NCBI GenBank assembly: GCA_900542595.1
Contig: UQOB01000030.1
Coordinates: forward strand, 1-14,560
DNA from: an uncultured Mollicutes bacterium
GTDB lineage: Bacteria > Bacillota_I > Bacilli_A > RFN20 > CAG-826
Direction of reading: 5' to 3'
Length of the DNA: 14,560 nucleotides
Part shown: positions 6,328 to 13,957 of the stretch, one piece after another
How positions within the stretch are numbered: position 1 is the stretch's first letter
Layout: every line of letters starts with the position of its first letter
Program-made: the position numbers and the translations under genes
Notes under the pieces: generated by a model
The model's database searches: none
Told to the model about the DNA's origin: nothing
What the model saw: only the letters and a program-made list of their open reading frames with translations

Positions 6328-7455
6328 ATGGAAAAGAAATTTGGAATTGAAATAACCCATATCGATGAAAGTTGTAAAGCCCGGACCGGTGTTCTACATA
6401 CCTGGCATGGGGACGTCGAACTCCCGATGTTTATGCCGGTCGGAACTTTAGCGACCGTTAAGACCTTAAGCCCGGAAGAAATCAAGTCTTTAGGAACGGG
6501 TGTGATACTCGCTAATACATACCATCTTCACCTGAGACCGGGTGAAGAAATTGTAAAAAAGGCTGGGGGTTTGCATAGATTTATGAATTATGATGGCCCC
6601 ATCCTCACCGATAGCGGGGGTTTTCAGGTATTTTCCTTGCAAACCTCGCGTAAAATTAACGAAAATGGAGTAATTTTCCGTAATGATTTAAATGGGAATC
6701 TCGAAGAATTTACCCCGGAAAAAGTGATTGGAATCGAAGAAGCTTTAGGAGCGGATATCATCATGAGTTTCGATGAATGTATCCCCTATCCGGTGAGCTA
6801 TGAATACGTTAAAGCTTCCACCGAACGAACCCTTAGATGGGCGGAACGCGGCTTAAAAGCGAAGACCCGTCAAGACCAAGCCCTTTTCGGTATCGTCCAG
6901 GGTGGGGAATTTAGTGATTTAAGAAAAATGGCGGCCTCCACTTTAGCTAAAATGCCGTTCGATGGTTATTCGATCGGGGGAACTTCGATCGGAGAACCAA
7001 AAGATGTTTGTTTTAGAATGATTGACTATGCGGTAGAAAATCTTCCCAATAATAAACCTCGTTACTTAATGGGGGTCGGGAGCCTCGATTATCTTTTAGG
7101 TGGGATTGAAAGAGGGGTCGATATGTTTGACTGTGTCCTCCCCACCAGATTAGCGAGGCACGGGGCGCTATTAACTTCCAAAGGGAGAATCAACATTAAA
7201 AACAGCTGCTATAAAGATGATTTCACGCCGCTCGACGATAAATGCGATTGTTATACCTGCAAAAACTTCACGAAAGCTTACCTTCATCACTTATTCGTCA
7301 CCAATGAAGAGTTTGGGAAACGTTTAAATACCATCCATAATATCCGCTTCTTGATCCGGGTGATGGAAGGAGCGAGACAAGCGATTAAAGAAAATCGCTT
7401 CTTAAGTTACAAAGAAGAAATCCTCAAGAAATATGGGGATGAGAGAGGCTTCTAA
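6328..7455 (+). CDS. tgt: tRNA-guanine(34) transglycosylase
   Basis: Tgt exchanges guanine 34 in tRNAs for Asp, Asn, His and Tyr with preQ1. The 375-residue protein has the normal bacterial length. D95 in TDSGGFQ is the general acid/base and D268 in VDMFDCVLPTR is the nucleophile. RHGALLTSKG follows, and the zinc site is C306, C308, C311 and H337 (CxCxxC and a distant His). All key residues are intact. The ATG is chosen because the protein starts in register with the family and the -10 box predicts transcription to begin there. The stop TAA shares its last base with the queA ATG, so queA translation is probably coupled. The upstream gene queT is 15 nt away and may also read through into tgt. 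Confidence 0.97.
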   Translation: MEKKFGIEITHIDESCKARTGVLHTWHGDVELPMFMPVGTLATVKTLSPEEIKSLGTGVILANTYHLHLRPGEEIVKKAGGLHRFMNYDGPILTDSGGFQVFSLQTSRKINENGVIFRNDLNGNLEEFTPEKVIGIEEALGADIIMSFDECIPYPVSYEYVKASTERTLRWAERGLKAKTRQDQALFGIVQGGEFSDLRKMAASTLAKMPFDGYSIGGTSIGEPKDVCFRMIDYAVENLPNNKPRYLMGVGSLDYLLGGIERGVDMFDCVLPTRLARHGALLTSKGRINIKNSCYKDDFTPLDDKCDCYTCKNFTKAYLHHLFVTNEEFGKRLNTIHNIRFLIRVMEGARQAIKENRFLSYKEEILKKYGDERGF

Positions 7456-8510
7456 TGGATATCGAATTATTTGATTTTTATTTACCGGAAGAATTGATCG
7501 CTCAAAGCCCTAAAGAACAACGTGATCAATGCCGTTTAATGGTTATCGACCGCGAAAATCAAACCATTGAACACAAGGTTTTTAGCGATATTTTGTCCTA
7601 TTTAAAGCCCGGTGACGTTTTAGTCAGAAACAATACCAAAGTCTTACCCGCTAGGCTATTGGGAGTCAAAGATACCGGGGGAAAAGTCGAAGCCTTACTC
7701 TTAAAAGACTTAGGTGACGATACTTGGGAATGTTTAGTTGGTAATTCCAAAAGTGTTCACGTTGGAAGCCATCTCTCTTTTGGGAATGGTCTTTTAACTG
7801 CCATCTGCGTGGCTAGAAAAGAAGAAGGAATCCGGCACTTAAAATTCATCTATGATGGAATCTTCTTGGAAGTCATCGAAAAGATCGGTTTAATGCCCTT
7901 ACCGCCTTATATCAAGAAACAATGTGAAAATAATAATGATTATCAGACCGTGTACGCGAAAGTGTTGGGAAGCAGTGCGGCCCCAACGGCGGGTTTCCAT
8001 TTCACTCCGGAACTCTTAGAAGAAATCAAAAAGAAAGGGATTGAAATCCTCGATATTACCTTGAATATTGGTTTAGGAACCTTCCGGCCTGTTCAAGTTA
8101 AAGACACGAAAGACCACGTCATGCATAAAGAAAGTTACCATATGGGGCAAGATGTCGCGGACCGTCTCAACCTCGCAAAGAAAGAAGGACGGAGAATTAT
8201 CGCGGTTGGAACTACCGCAGTGAGAACCTTAGAAAGCGTGTACCAAAAGTACGGAACTTTTAAGGAAGCCAGCGAAGAAACCGGCATCTTTATCTCCCCC
8301 GGTTATGAATACAAAGCAGTGGATGCCTTAATTACGAATTTCCATTTACCGAAATCAACTTTAATCATGCTCGTCAGCGCCTTCATGGGCCGAAAATTCA
8401 CCCTTAAATGTTACGAAGAAGCTGTCAAAGAACGTTATCGGTTTTTCTCTTTTGGGGATGCGATGTTTATCCATGGGAAATATGATTATTTAAAGAACAA
8501 AGGGGAATGA
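7455..8510 (+). CDS. queA: S-adenosylmethionine:tRNA ribosyltransferase-isomerase
   Basis: QueA transfers and rearranges the ribose of SAM onto preQ1-34 in tRNA to form epoxyqueuosine. The 351-residue length fits. Visible family segments are FDFYLPEELIAQSP at the N-terminus, RNNTKVLPARL, the YAKVLGSSAAPTAGFHFT segment (usually GSAAAPTAGLHFT), IGLGTFRPV, AVGTTAVRTLES and the C-terminal TNFHLPKSTLIMLVSAF. The ATG overlaps the last base of the tgt stop codon and the gene in turn overlaps queH, forming a tightly coupled tgt-queA-queH unit. No Shine-Dalgarno of strength is seen, in line with termination-reinitiation. Confidence 0.97.
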   Translation: MDIELFDFYLPEELIAQSPKEQRDQCRLMVIDRENQTIEHKVFSDILSYLKPGDVLVRNNTKVLPARLLGVKDTGGKVEALLLKDLGDDTWECLVGNSKSVHVGSHLSFGNGLLTAICVARKEEGIRHLKFIYDGIFLEVIEKIGLMPLPPYIKKQCENNNDYQTVYAKVLGSSAAPTAGFHFTPELLEEIKKKGIEILDITLNIGLGTFRPVQVKDTKDHVMHKESYHMGQDVADRLNLAKKEGRRIIAVGTTAVRTLESVYQKYGTFKEASEETGIFISPGYEYKAVDALITNFHLPKSTLIMLVSAFMGRKFTLKCYEEAVKERYRFFSFGDAMFIHGKYDYLKNKGE

Positions 8511-9124
8511 TGGATAAGACGAATTATTACTTAAAATCTTTAGAAACCTTGGATAAAGAAAAGAACCGGAAACCAAGTCTTTTGCTCCACGTTTGCTGCG
8601 GTCCCTGCGCTTGTTTTCCTTTAGTCTTTTTATCATCCCATTTCAATATCACTATCTACTACACTAATTCCAATATTTACCCCGAAAGTGAATATCAAAA
8701 GCGCCTTAAAACCTTAAAAACCTTGCTAAAAGACCTGAAAAGAGATTTCAAAATCAAAGTTAAATTGATCGTCCCTAAGTATGATCATGAATCCTTTATG
8801 AAAGACTTAAAACCTCTCGCTAGTTGTAAAGAAGGAGAGGGGAGATGTTTCCTCTGTTATGAAAAACGGATGGAAGAAGCTTATAGCTATGCTGAGCGTA
8901 AAAAGTATGATTATTTTACGACCATTATGACGGTCTCCAGGCAAAAATCCTCGCAAAAGCTCAATGAAATTGGCGAAATCTTAGAAAAGAAGCATCCCGA
9001 TACCAAATATTTTTATTCCGATTTTAAGAAGGCCAATGGGGCTTTAATCGGCCAACATATCCGGGAGTATTACGATTTATATAATCAACATTACTGCGGC
9101 TGTGAATATTCTTTGAAGAAATAA
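8507..9124 (+). CDS. queH: Epoxyqueuosine reductase QueH
   Basis: QueH (formerly DUF208) reduces epoxyqueuosine to queuosine in tRNA and is the non-cobalamin alternative to QueG. The 205-residue protein has the N-terminal HVCCGPC (residues 28-34), the cysteine cluster C107, C114 and C117 (CKEGEGRCFLC), a conserved TTIMTVSRQKSSQKLNEIG segment and the C-terminal YCGCEYS. These cysteines and the motif order are those of the iron-sulfur QueH family. Two tandem ATGs are possible. The one at 8507 overlaps the queA stop as ATGA; the one at 8510 is better spaced (4 nt) from AGGGG at 8501-8505. The longer form is listed; the proteins differ by one methionine. Confidence 0.95.
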   Translation: MMDKTNYYLKSLETLDKEKNRKPSLLLHVCCGPCACFPLVFLSSHFNITIYYTNSNIYPESEYQKRLKTLKTLLKDLKRDFKIKVKLIVPKYDHESFMKDLKPLASCKEGEGRCFLCYEKRMEEAYSYAERKKYDYFTTIMTVSRQKSSQKLNEIGEILEKKHPDTKYFYSDFKKANGALIGQHIREYYDLYNQHYCGCEYSLKK

Positions 9125-9232
9125 AAGAAATAATTTTCTGTAATTAAATTAGTTAAAAATTCGATAAAACGTATAAATTTTTATTGAAAGTGTAAATTTT
9201 TTTAGTAGCTTATTACGTAAAGGAGGCTCGAT
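9125..9232. other. AT-rich intergenic region with an imperfect direct repeat
   Basis: No gene or terminator hairpin is visible after queH. Two 16-nt direct repeats, starting at 9171 and 9190, match at 13 positions (GTATAAATTTTT and GTGTAAATTTTT cores). Candidate promoter pieces are TATAAA at 9172-9177 and TTGAAA at 9184-9189, but no pair has good spacing. A strong ribosome binding site, AAAGGAGG, is at 9218-9225. Confidence 0.5.
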
Positions 9233-11578
9233 ATGAAAAAGAAAGCCCTATCTGCTGTGCTTTTAATAGCAGCATTCGGATTAGTTTCTTGTACTGACCC
9301 AGTTGTAAGTTCAACAACTTCAACGGGTGGCGATGAAACTAGTTCAACCACCTCAAATCCTCCCGCTCCAACTCCTCTGAGTGCCGCGGAAGCTTTAGAG
9401 GCTTTACAAGGCGAACTCGCCTATATGGCCATTGGCCACGTTGAATCTTTTTATGAAGATGGTACCCTCGATGAAGATTATTCTTATGATACCGACGTTA
9501 AAGGCTATCTCGGTGTCAACGAATGGTACAGCTCAGAATATAATCCAACCACAGGCGAGACCTACGTCATGCATTTCTTCAAAAATAGTGAAGGGATGGC
9601 GGAAAGACGGCAACTCTTCTATGACAACACCGTGATGACCATGCCGCTTGAGGATGAAGAAGGAAATCCCATTCCTTTCGCCGATTATGAAAACCCGTTC
9701 TTAGGGGTAACGGTCGATCAATTAGAGGGAACTGACGGCCACTACGTCATCAATTTAGACGATGAGGCGGCAGCAGTGTTCGCGCTCGGCCTTTGGGGTT
9801 ACGGCGATATCCTCTTAAAAACGATCACTGTCGATTGCAATACCGAAGGTTTAGTCAAAGTAACCGCTGATAGCGGTATGTTTATCGATGCTTATGATTA
9901 TAACGCCAGAATGTGGCTTGAAATGACCATCACCACGAAAGATGCTTTAGGCATTCCGAGCGGTGTTCCTTACCCGACTTTAGATGGTCACGCGGAGCTA
10001 GCGGAAGCCTTCGCTGCCTTAGCGAAAGGAAACTACACCTTCACCTATGTCGACCATGATCCTACCGGTGAATATCCGGATGTTTCCTATAAAGTTGTCC
10101 AAGGGGATGACATCATCACGGTCGAACCCATGGCGACGGAAACCCTAGACGTTCCCTTGGCTTATGTGGAAACGGAAGCTGGGGTAGCGAGCTGCTTAAT
10201 TGAAGACGGAAAACTTGTCAGCCAAGAGGAACCCAATGAAGGTACAACTTTCGCTGATATTATCGCTACCTTCGACATGGCGCCGGAACTTTATAAACCG
10301 GAAGGCGATGGACGTTACACTCTTCAACCAGACGGCGCGACATACGTCCTCTTAAATGATCCGTCCCTCGTCCTCGGCGGTGATAACTTAAAGTTCTTAG
10401 ATGTCGACACCTATGAATTCATCATCAATGGGGATGGCACCTACACTATCAAATGGGATTACACTATCGATTTATTTGGCTTTACCATGACCGATGAAGT
10501 GACCATTGAAATCACCGATGTGGGAACCAGCGTTCCGGCCTATACGATGGATGATTACGTCGAATACGTCGCCCCGACCACTTGGGAAGAAGCGCTCGAT
10601 GCGGAAACTTATGAAGGTTTATCTTCTCAACTCGGCGGTGATTCCTCGATTCTCCCGTTCTTCCCGTCCAGCATGTATAACGGCAACAACCTTTATGCTT
10701 CTTACTATAATGGAACGAGAATCGAACTCAATCTCGAAGATATTTCGGAAGATGGACAAGCCGAACTTGCCGCTTATGTTGCTCTTTTAGAAGAAGCGGG
10801 TTGGTCGACCACTAACGGGGAAACCTATACTCACCCGCTCGGCGAAGGAAAGTCCGCTGAAATCCTTGTCTGGGTCGATACTTACTATGGAGTTAGTCTC
10901 ATCATCGAAGTCAGTGATCCTGTCAACGATAACGTGATGACGCAACTCCTCACCTCGCTTGCCACCGATTTAAATTCGACGGTTGTGAAAACCATCAATT
11001 GGACCGACTACGCCATTGATACGAAAACAGGTTTAGCGACCGAAACCGTCTTAGCGAGCGGTACTGTCACCCAAACCAACAAGTGGGGGGACGGCACTTT
11101 TGCTTCGATCAATACGGAAGAAAACGCTCTTGAAGACTTCGTCATGGAAGAAACCGCTGATGGTCTTGTGACCTATAGAAAAAACGCCGATACCGGCGCT
11201 TGGGAAGCCAGTGAACCAGATCCCGATTATGACAAGATCACCCAAGTCGTTTATGGTTGGTACGATCTCGAGTATGTCGGCGCCTTAACGATGGGCGATG
11301 AAGCTGGCACTTACATCGATGGCTCGGCCGATCAAAATTTCGCCCAATCCTGGATCATAACCTTCTTCGATGGTTGGTTTAAGGCTGATGAAATCACTGT
11401 CCCCTTCGTCATTCATTATGATGACGTCGCAGGTACTTTGGAAATGAGCATGACCCTCACCACCAAAACGACCACCGATGATGGAGAAGCAGCTTCTCGG
11501 GTCAGCGTTTACACCTTAGAAGTTAGCGATATCGGAACCACGGTCGTGGACATTCCGACTGTCACTCCAGCGGCTTAA
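9233..11578 (+). CDS. Large surface lipoprotein with repeated domains, function unknown
   Basis: The N-terminus is a lipoprotein signal: KKK, a hydrophobic stretch, then LVSC with the lipidated cysteine at residue 20. A Ser/Thr/Pro-rich linker follows to about residue 48, so the protein is exported and membrane anchored. The 781-residue mature part is acidic, rich in Asp, Glu, Thr and Tyr, with alternating strand-like patterns. Three stretches look related (about 49-245, 252-440 and 565-775). Each opens with a short helix (EALEALQGEL, LAEAFAALAKG, MTQLLTSLATD) and two close with near-identical EITDVGTS and EVSDIGTT. Between the second and third lies a different segment (about 448-560) with AELAAYVALLEEAGW. 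No catalytic motif or known family is recognised. GGAGG at 9221-9225 is well spaced. The gene is apparently monocistronic with its own terminator. Confidence 0.88.
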   Translation: MKKKALSAVLLIAAFGLVSCTDPVVSSTTSTGGDETSSTTSNPPAPTPLSAAEALEALQGELAYMAIGHVESFYEDGTLDEDYSYDTDVKGYLGVNEWYSSEYNPTTGETYVMHFFKNSEGMAERRQLFYDNTVMTMPLEDEEGNPIPFADYENPFLGVTVDQLEGTDGHYVINLDDEAAAVFALGLWGYGDILLKTITVDCNTEGLVKVTADSGMFIDAYDYNARMWLEMTITTKDALGIPSGVPYPTLDGHAELAEAFAALAKGNYTFTYVDHDPTGEYPDVSYKVVQGDDIITVEPMATETLDVPLAYVETEAGVASCLIEDGKLVSQEEPNEGTTFADIIATFDMAPELYKPEGDGRYTLQPDGATYVLLNDPSLVLGGDNLKFLDVDTYEFIINGDGTYTIKWDYTIDLFGFTMTDEVTIEITDVGTSVPAYTMDDYVEYVAPTTWEEALDAETYEGLSSQLGGDSSILPFFPSSMYNGNNLYASYYNGTRIELNLEDISEDGQAELAAYVALLEEAGWSTTNGETYTHPLGEGKSAEILVWVDTYYGVSLIIEVSDPVNDNVMTQLLTSLATDLNSTVVKTINWTDYAIDTKTGLATETVLASGTVTQTNKWGDGTFASINTEENALEDFVMEETADGLVTYRKNADTGAWEASEPDPDYDKITQVVYGWYDLEYVGALTMGDEAGTYIDGSADQNFAQSWIITFFDGWFKADEITVPFVIHYDDVAGTLEMSMTLTTKTTTDDGEAASRVSVYTLEVSDIGTTVVDIPTVTPAA

Positions 11579-11601
11579 CCAGCGCGATTAATAAAACAAG
11601 A

Positions 11602-11628
11602 AAGCTTAGGGTAACCTAGGCTTTTTTT
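11602..11628 (+). terminator. Intrinsic terminator of the lipoprotein gene
   Basis: A 9-bp stem (AAGCTTAGG at 11602-11610 with CCTAGGCTT at 11615-11623, one G-U pair), a GTAA tetraloop and a run of seven T residues form a classic rho-independent terminator 23 nt after the stop codon. It isolates the S10 operon from upstream transcription. Confidence 0.93.
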
Positions 11629-11742
11629 GTGCACCATGCACAAAGTTTTCATAAATTTACAAGAAAAATATCCCTTAAAAACCTAAAAAATCTCACAAAT
11701 CCCAAACCTTTTAGAAATGCCGATTTTTTGGGCAAAATTTCG
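11629..11742. other. AT-rich spacer upstream of the S10 operon promoter
   Basis: No gene is seen. A short interrupted palindrome, GTGCA-cca-TGCAC (11629-11641), directly follows the terminator. The rest is A/T-rich with several A and T tracts, ending next to the -35 box, as expected of an UP-element-like region of a strong promoter. Confidence 0.5.
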
Positions 11743-11772
11743 TTGACACAGGCGCGGGTGAAAGCGTATAGT
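11743..11772 (+). promoter_or_regulatory. Strong promoter of the S10 ribosomal protein operon
   Basis: A perfect -35 TTGACA (11743-11748) and a -10 TATAGT (11767-11772, five of six matches) are separated by 18 nt with a GC-rich spacer. Transcription should start near 11779, giving a leader of about 120 nt before rpsJ. Confidence 0.85.
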
Positions 11773-11778
11773 TTGTAT

Positions 11779-11898
11779 CGCTAGCGTGTGCGTGGAGTCG
11801 GGATGTTGCTGACACACCGGACCCCGTTGTCTAGGCTTAGCCAGGAAACTTCCGAGGAACACAAGCTAGAAGTCACTAGGAAATGGAGGAACAAAACT
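11779..11898 (+). promoter_or_regulatory. Structured 5' leader of the S10 operon, possible regulatory RNA
   Basis: The leader is much more GC-rich than the DNA just upstream. One hairpin pairs GACA (11811-11814) with TGTC (11828-11831) and CGG (11818-11820) with CCG (11824-11826). An alternative pairs GTGTG (11786-11790) with CACAC (11813-11817), and the two exclude each other. TTCC-GA-GGAA (11849-11858) is a further short palindrome. S10 operons in other bacteria are autoregulated through their leaders (L4 in E. coli), so a role in feedback is plausible but not shown. The leader ends with GGAGGA at 11885-11890. Confidence 0.45.
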
Positions 11899-12213
11899 AT
11901 GGCGAAACAACCTTCCCTGCGAATTCGTTTGCAGGCCTATGACCACAAGATCATCGACTTCGCGGTCGAAAAGATCATTGAAGTGGCCAAGAAAACCGGT
12001 GCTAAAGTCGTGGGCCCGGTCCCGCTTCCCACTGAGAAGCAGGTCTACACGATCTTAAGAGCTACCTTCAGATACAAGGATAGCCGTGAACAATTTGAAA
12101 TCCGGACGCACAAACGTCTCATCGACATTGTGTCTCCGCAAAAGGAAACAGTGGAAGCCATTCGGAAGCTCGACCTTCCGAGCGGTGTCGACATCGACGT
12201 CACTGCTAAGTAA
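11899..12213 (+). CDS. rpsJ: 30S ribosomal protein S10
   Basis: The 104-residue protein is S10, a component of the 30S head that also acts as the NusE antitermination factor. It shows RIRLQAYDHK at the N-terminus, GPVPLPTEKQVYTILR in the middle and KDSREQFEIRTHKRLIDI in the extended loop. An in-frame ATG at 11788 would add 37 residues, but these lie in the structured leader and match nothing in S10. The ATG at 11899, 8 nt after GGAGGA, gives the family length. It is first in the S10 operon and is followed after 14 nt by rplC. Confidence 0.98.
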   Translation: MAKQPSLRIRLQAYDHKIIDFAVEKIIEVAKKTGAKVVGPVPLPTEKQVYTILRATFRYKDSREQFEIRTHKRLIDIVSPQKETVEAIRKLDLPSGVDIDVTAK

Positions 12214-12227
12214 AGGAGGAAGCACAG

Positions 12228-12923
12228 ATGAAATCCTTAGTCGGAAGAAAAATGGGGATGACCGAAGTCTTCGCTCAAGATGGAACGATGTACCCGGTAA
12301 CCGTGGTCGAAGTGCTCCCCAACGTTATCATCAGTAAGAAAACGCAAGAAAAAGACGGTTACGAAGCCTTACAAGTCGGTTACGAAGATAAAAAAGAAGC
12401 CAATGTCAACAAACCGACCCTTGGCATTTATAAAAAAGCCAACGTCAGCCCGAAAGAACATCTCTATGACTTAAAAGGAGATGAAATCTACAGCAAGAAT
12501 ATCGGGGAAACCTTAGATGCGTCTCTCTTCCAAGCGGGCGAAGTGATCGATGTCGTCGGGACCACCAAGGGTCACGGCTACAGCGGCACCATCAAAAGAT
12601 ATCATAACCACATCGGGCCGAAAGCCCACGGTAGCGGCTATCACCGGCAAATCGGAAGCTTAGCCAACAATGGTCGGACCAATAACCGGGTCATCCCGGG
12701 CAAGACCATGAGCGGACACTGGGGACCGCATCAAGCGACCCTCCAAAATGTCACCATCATCGAGAGCAATCCCGAAAAAGGTTACATCTTGGTCAAGGGT
12801 GGACTCCCCGGCCCGAAGAAGAGCATCGTCATCCTTCGGAGCCCCGTCCTCGCTCAATTCAAGAAACCGGTCGTCAAACCTCTCATCAGCTATGAGAAAG
12901 CGACTGAAACGAAAGGAGAATAA
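12228..12923 (+). CDS. rplC: 50S ribosomal protein L3
   Basis: L3 helps nucleate 50S assembly and reaches the peptidyl transferase centre. The 231-residue protein is about 20 residues longer than B. subtilis or E. coli L3. It begins MKSLVGRKMGMTEVF, with GHGYSGTIKR from residue 115, HGSGYHRQIGS, the central loop with VIPGKTMSGHWGPHQ, and the C-terminal GGLPGPKKSIVILRSPV. The loop residue normally Gln or Arg (the E. coli methylated Gln150 position) appears to be His164 here, followed by Trp where Met is usual. AAAGGAGG at 12213-12220 overlaps the end of rpsJ. The next gene starts 2 nt after the stop. Confidence 0.97.
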   Translation: MKSLVGRKMGMTEVFAQDGTMYPVTVVEVLPNVIISKKTQEKDGYEALQVGYEDKKEANVNKPTLGIYKKANVSPKEHLYDLKGDEIYSKNIGETLDASLFQAGEVIDVVGTTKGHGYSGTIKRYHNHIGPKAHGSGYHRQIGSLANNGRTNNRVIPGKTMSGHWGPHQATLQNVTIIESNPEKGYILVKGGLPGPKKSIVILRSPVLAQFKKPVVKPLISYEKATETKGE

Positions 12924-12925
12924 CC

Positions 12926-13552
12926 ATGGCGAAAACAATTAAATATGATGTTATCTCCCTCAGTGGTGAAAAAGTCGGGGACGTCGCTCTTCCCAGTGAC
13001 ATCTTCGGCATCAAAGAAGATATCCACCAAGTCATCCATGATGCGGTAATCACCCACATGGCCAACAGCCGGCAAGCGACCGCGAAAACCAAAAAGCGGC
13101 ACGAAGTCAGCGGTGGCGGTAAGAAACCCTGGCGGCAAAAAGGGACGGGACGGGCGAGAGCCGGTTCCTCCAGAAGCCCCATCTGGGTCGGCGGCGGTAA
13201 GGGCTTCGGACCCCACCGCAACCAAAACTACACCGTCTACCAAAATAAGAAAGCCCACCTCTTAGCCTTGAGAACTGCTCTCAGCCAAAAGGTGAAAAAC
13301 GGCCTCATCGTCATCGATAACTTAACTCTCGACAAGATTAACTCGAAAGCGATGGCCCATAACCTTATTAATATTAAGGCGGAAGGGAAAACGCTCATCG
13401 TCACCAATGACAACAACGTCAAAATGAGCGCCCAAAACTTAGACAAAGTTAAAGTGGTGGCCCCCAATAATGTCAGCGTCTATGACTTATTGAACGCCAA
13501 AAACTTAGTCATCGGCAAAGGTGACATCGAAAGCTTAGCGAAAGGAGCGTAA
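12926..13552 (+). CDS. rplD: 50S ribosomal protein L4
   Basis: The 208-residue protein is L4 (L1e family), which binds 23S rRNA, lines the exit tunnel and in several bacteria represses its own operon. The hallmark tunnel loop is intact at residues 59-97: RHEVSGGG, KKPWRQKGTGRARAGS, RSPIWVGGGKGFGP. LLALRTALSQKV follows. Length is typical. The Shine-Dalgarno AAAGGAG lies inside the last codons of rplC, so translation is probably coupled. It is a candidate ligand for the operon leader, by analogy with E. coli. Confidence 0.97.
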   Translation: MAKTIKYDVISLSGEKVGDVALPSDIFGIKEDIHQVIHDAVITHMANSRQATAKTKKRHEVSGGGKKPWRQKGTGRARAGSSRSPIWVGGGKGFGPHRNQNYTVYQNKKAHLLALRTALSQKVKNGLIVIDNLTLDKINSKAMAHNLINIKAEGKTLIVTNDNNVKMSAQNLDKVKVVAPNNVSVYDLLNAKNLVIGKGDIESLAKGA

Positions 13553-13554
13553 TC

Positions 13555-13908
13555 ATGGCGGAAAAAGAGAAAGTCGCTAAGAAAGCGAAAGAAGAAAAGA
13601 AAGTTATCGCCCCCGCGTCAATCCATGACTATTCCGTCATCAAGACGCCGGTCATCACCGAAAAGAGTATGAACTTGCTTCAAAACAAGAACAAAGTCAC
13701 GGTGAAAGTCAACAAGAGCGCTAACAAGACTGAAATTAAAGACAGCTTCCAACGGCTCTATCAAGTCGAAGTCGAAAATGTCAGCATCATCAACCAAGGA
13801 AGCAAAGAAAAGAGTAGAGGCGGACGTTATAAGGGTTATGTCAGCGGCTACAAAAAAGCCATCATCACCCTCAAAGACGGCAACGCTGTCGACCTCTTCA
13901 AAGAGTAG
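13555..13908 (+). CDS. rplW: 50S ribosomal protein L23 with Lys/Glu-rich N-terminal extension
   Basis: L23 sits at the tunnel exit and docks trigger factor and SRP. The conserved body starts near residue 24 with DYSVIKTPVITEKSM and contains NKVTVKVNKSANKTEIKDSF, VENVSI and RGGRYKGYVSGYKKAIITLKDG in order. The usual length is about 95 residues; this one is 117 because of about 22 extra residues of Lys, Glu and Ala at the start. AAAGGAG at 13540-13546 fits the ATG at 13555. No other start is nearer to the body with an equivalent Shine-Dalgarno. The gene begins 2 nt after rplD. Confidence 0.96.
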   Translation: MAEKEKVAKKAKEEKKVIAPASIHDYSVIKTPVITEKSMNLLQNKNKVTVKVNKSANKTEIKDSFQRLYQVEVENVSIINQGSKEKSRGGRYKGYVSGYKKAIITLKDGNAVDLFKE

Positions 13909-13957
13909 GCACACCCTTAGAGAAATCTAAAAAGAATCCACTATAGGAGAAAATAAT

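Noticed and set aside
10506..10790. 94-codon frame inside the lipoprotein gene
   Set aside because: It is a shadow frame of a clearly coding sequence, with no initiation signal of its own.
11629..11641. GTGCA-cca-TGCAC palindrome as a protein operator
   Set aside because: It lies over 100 nt upstream of the promoter, just past the terminator, and is short enough to arise by chance; noted only in the spacer description.
11788..11898. N-terminal extension of S10 from an upstream in-frame ATG
   Set aside because: These codons lie in the structured leader, match no S10 sequence and have no ribosome binding site, whereas ATG 11899 has GGAGGA and gives the family length.
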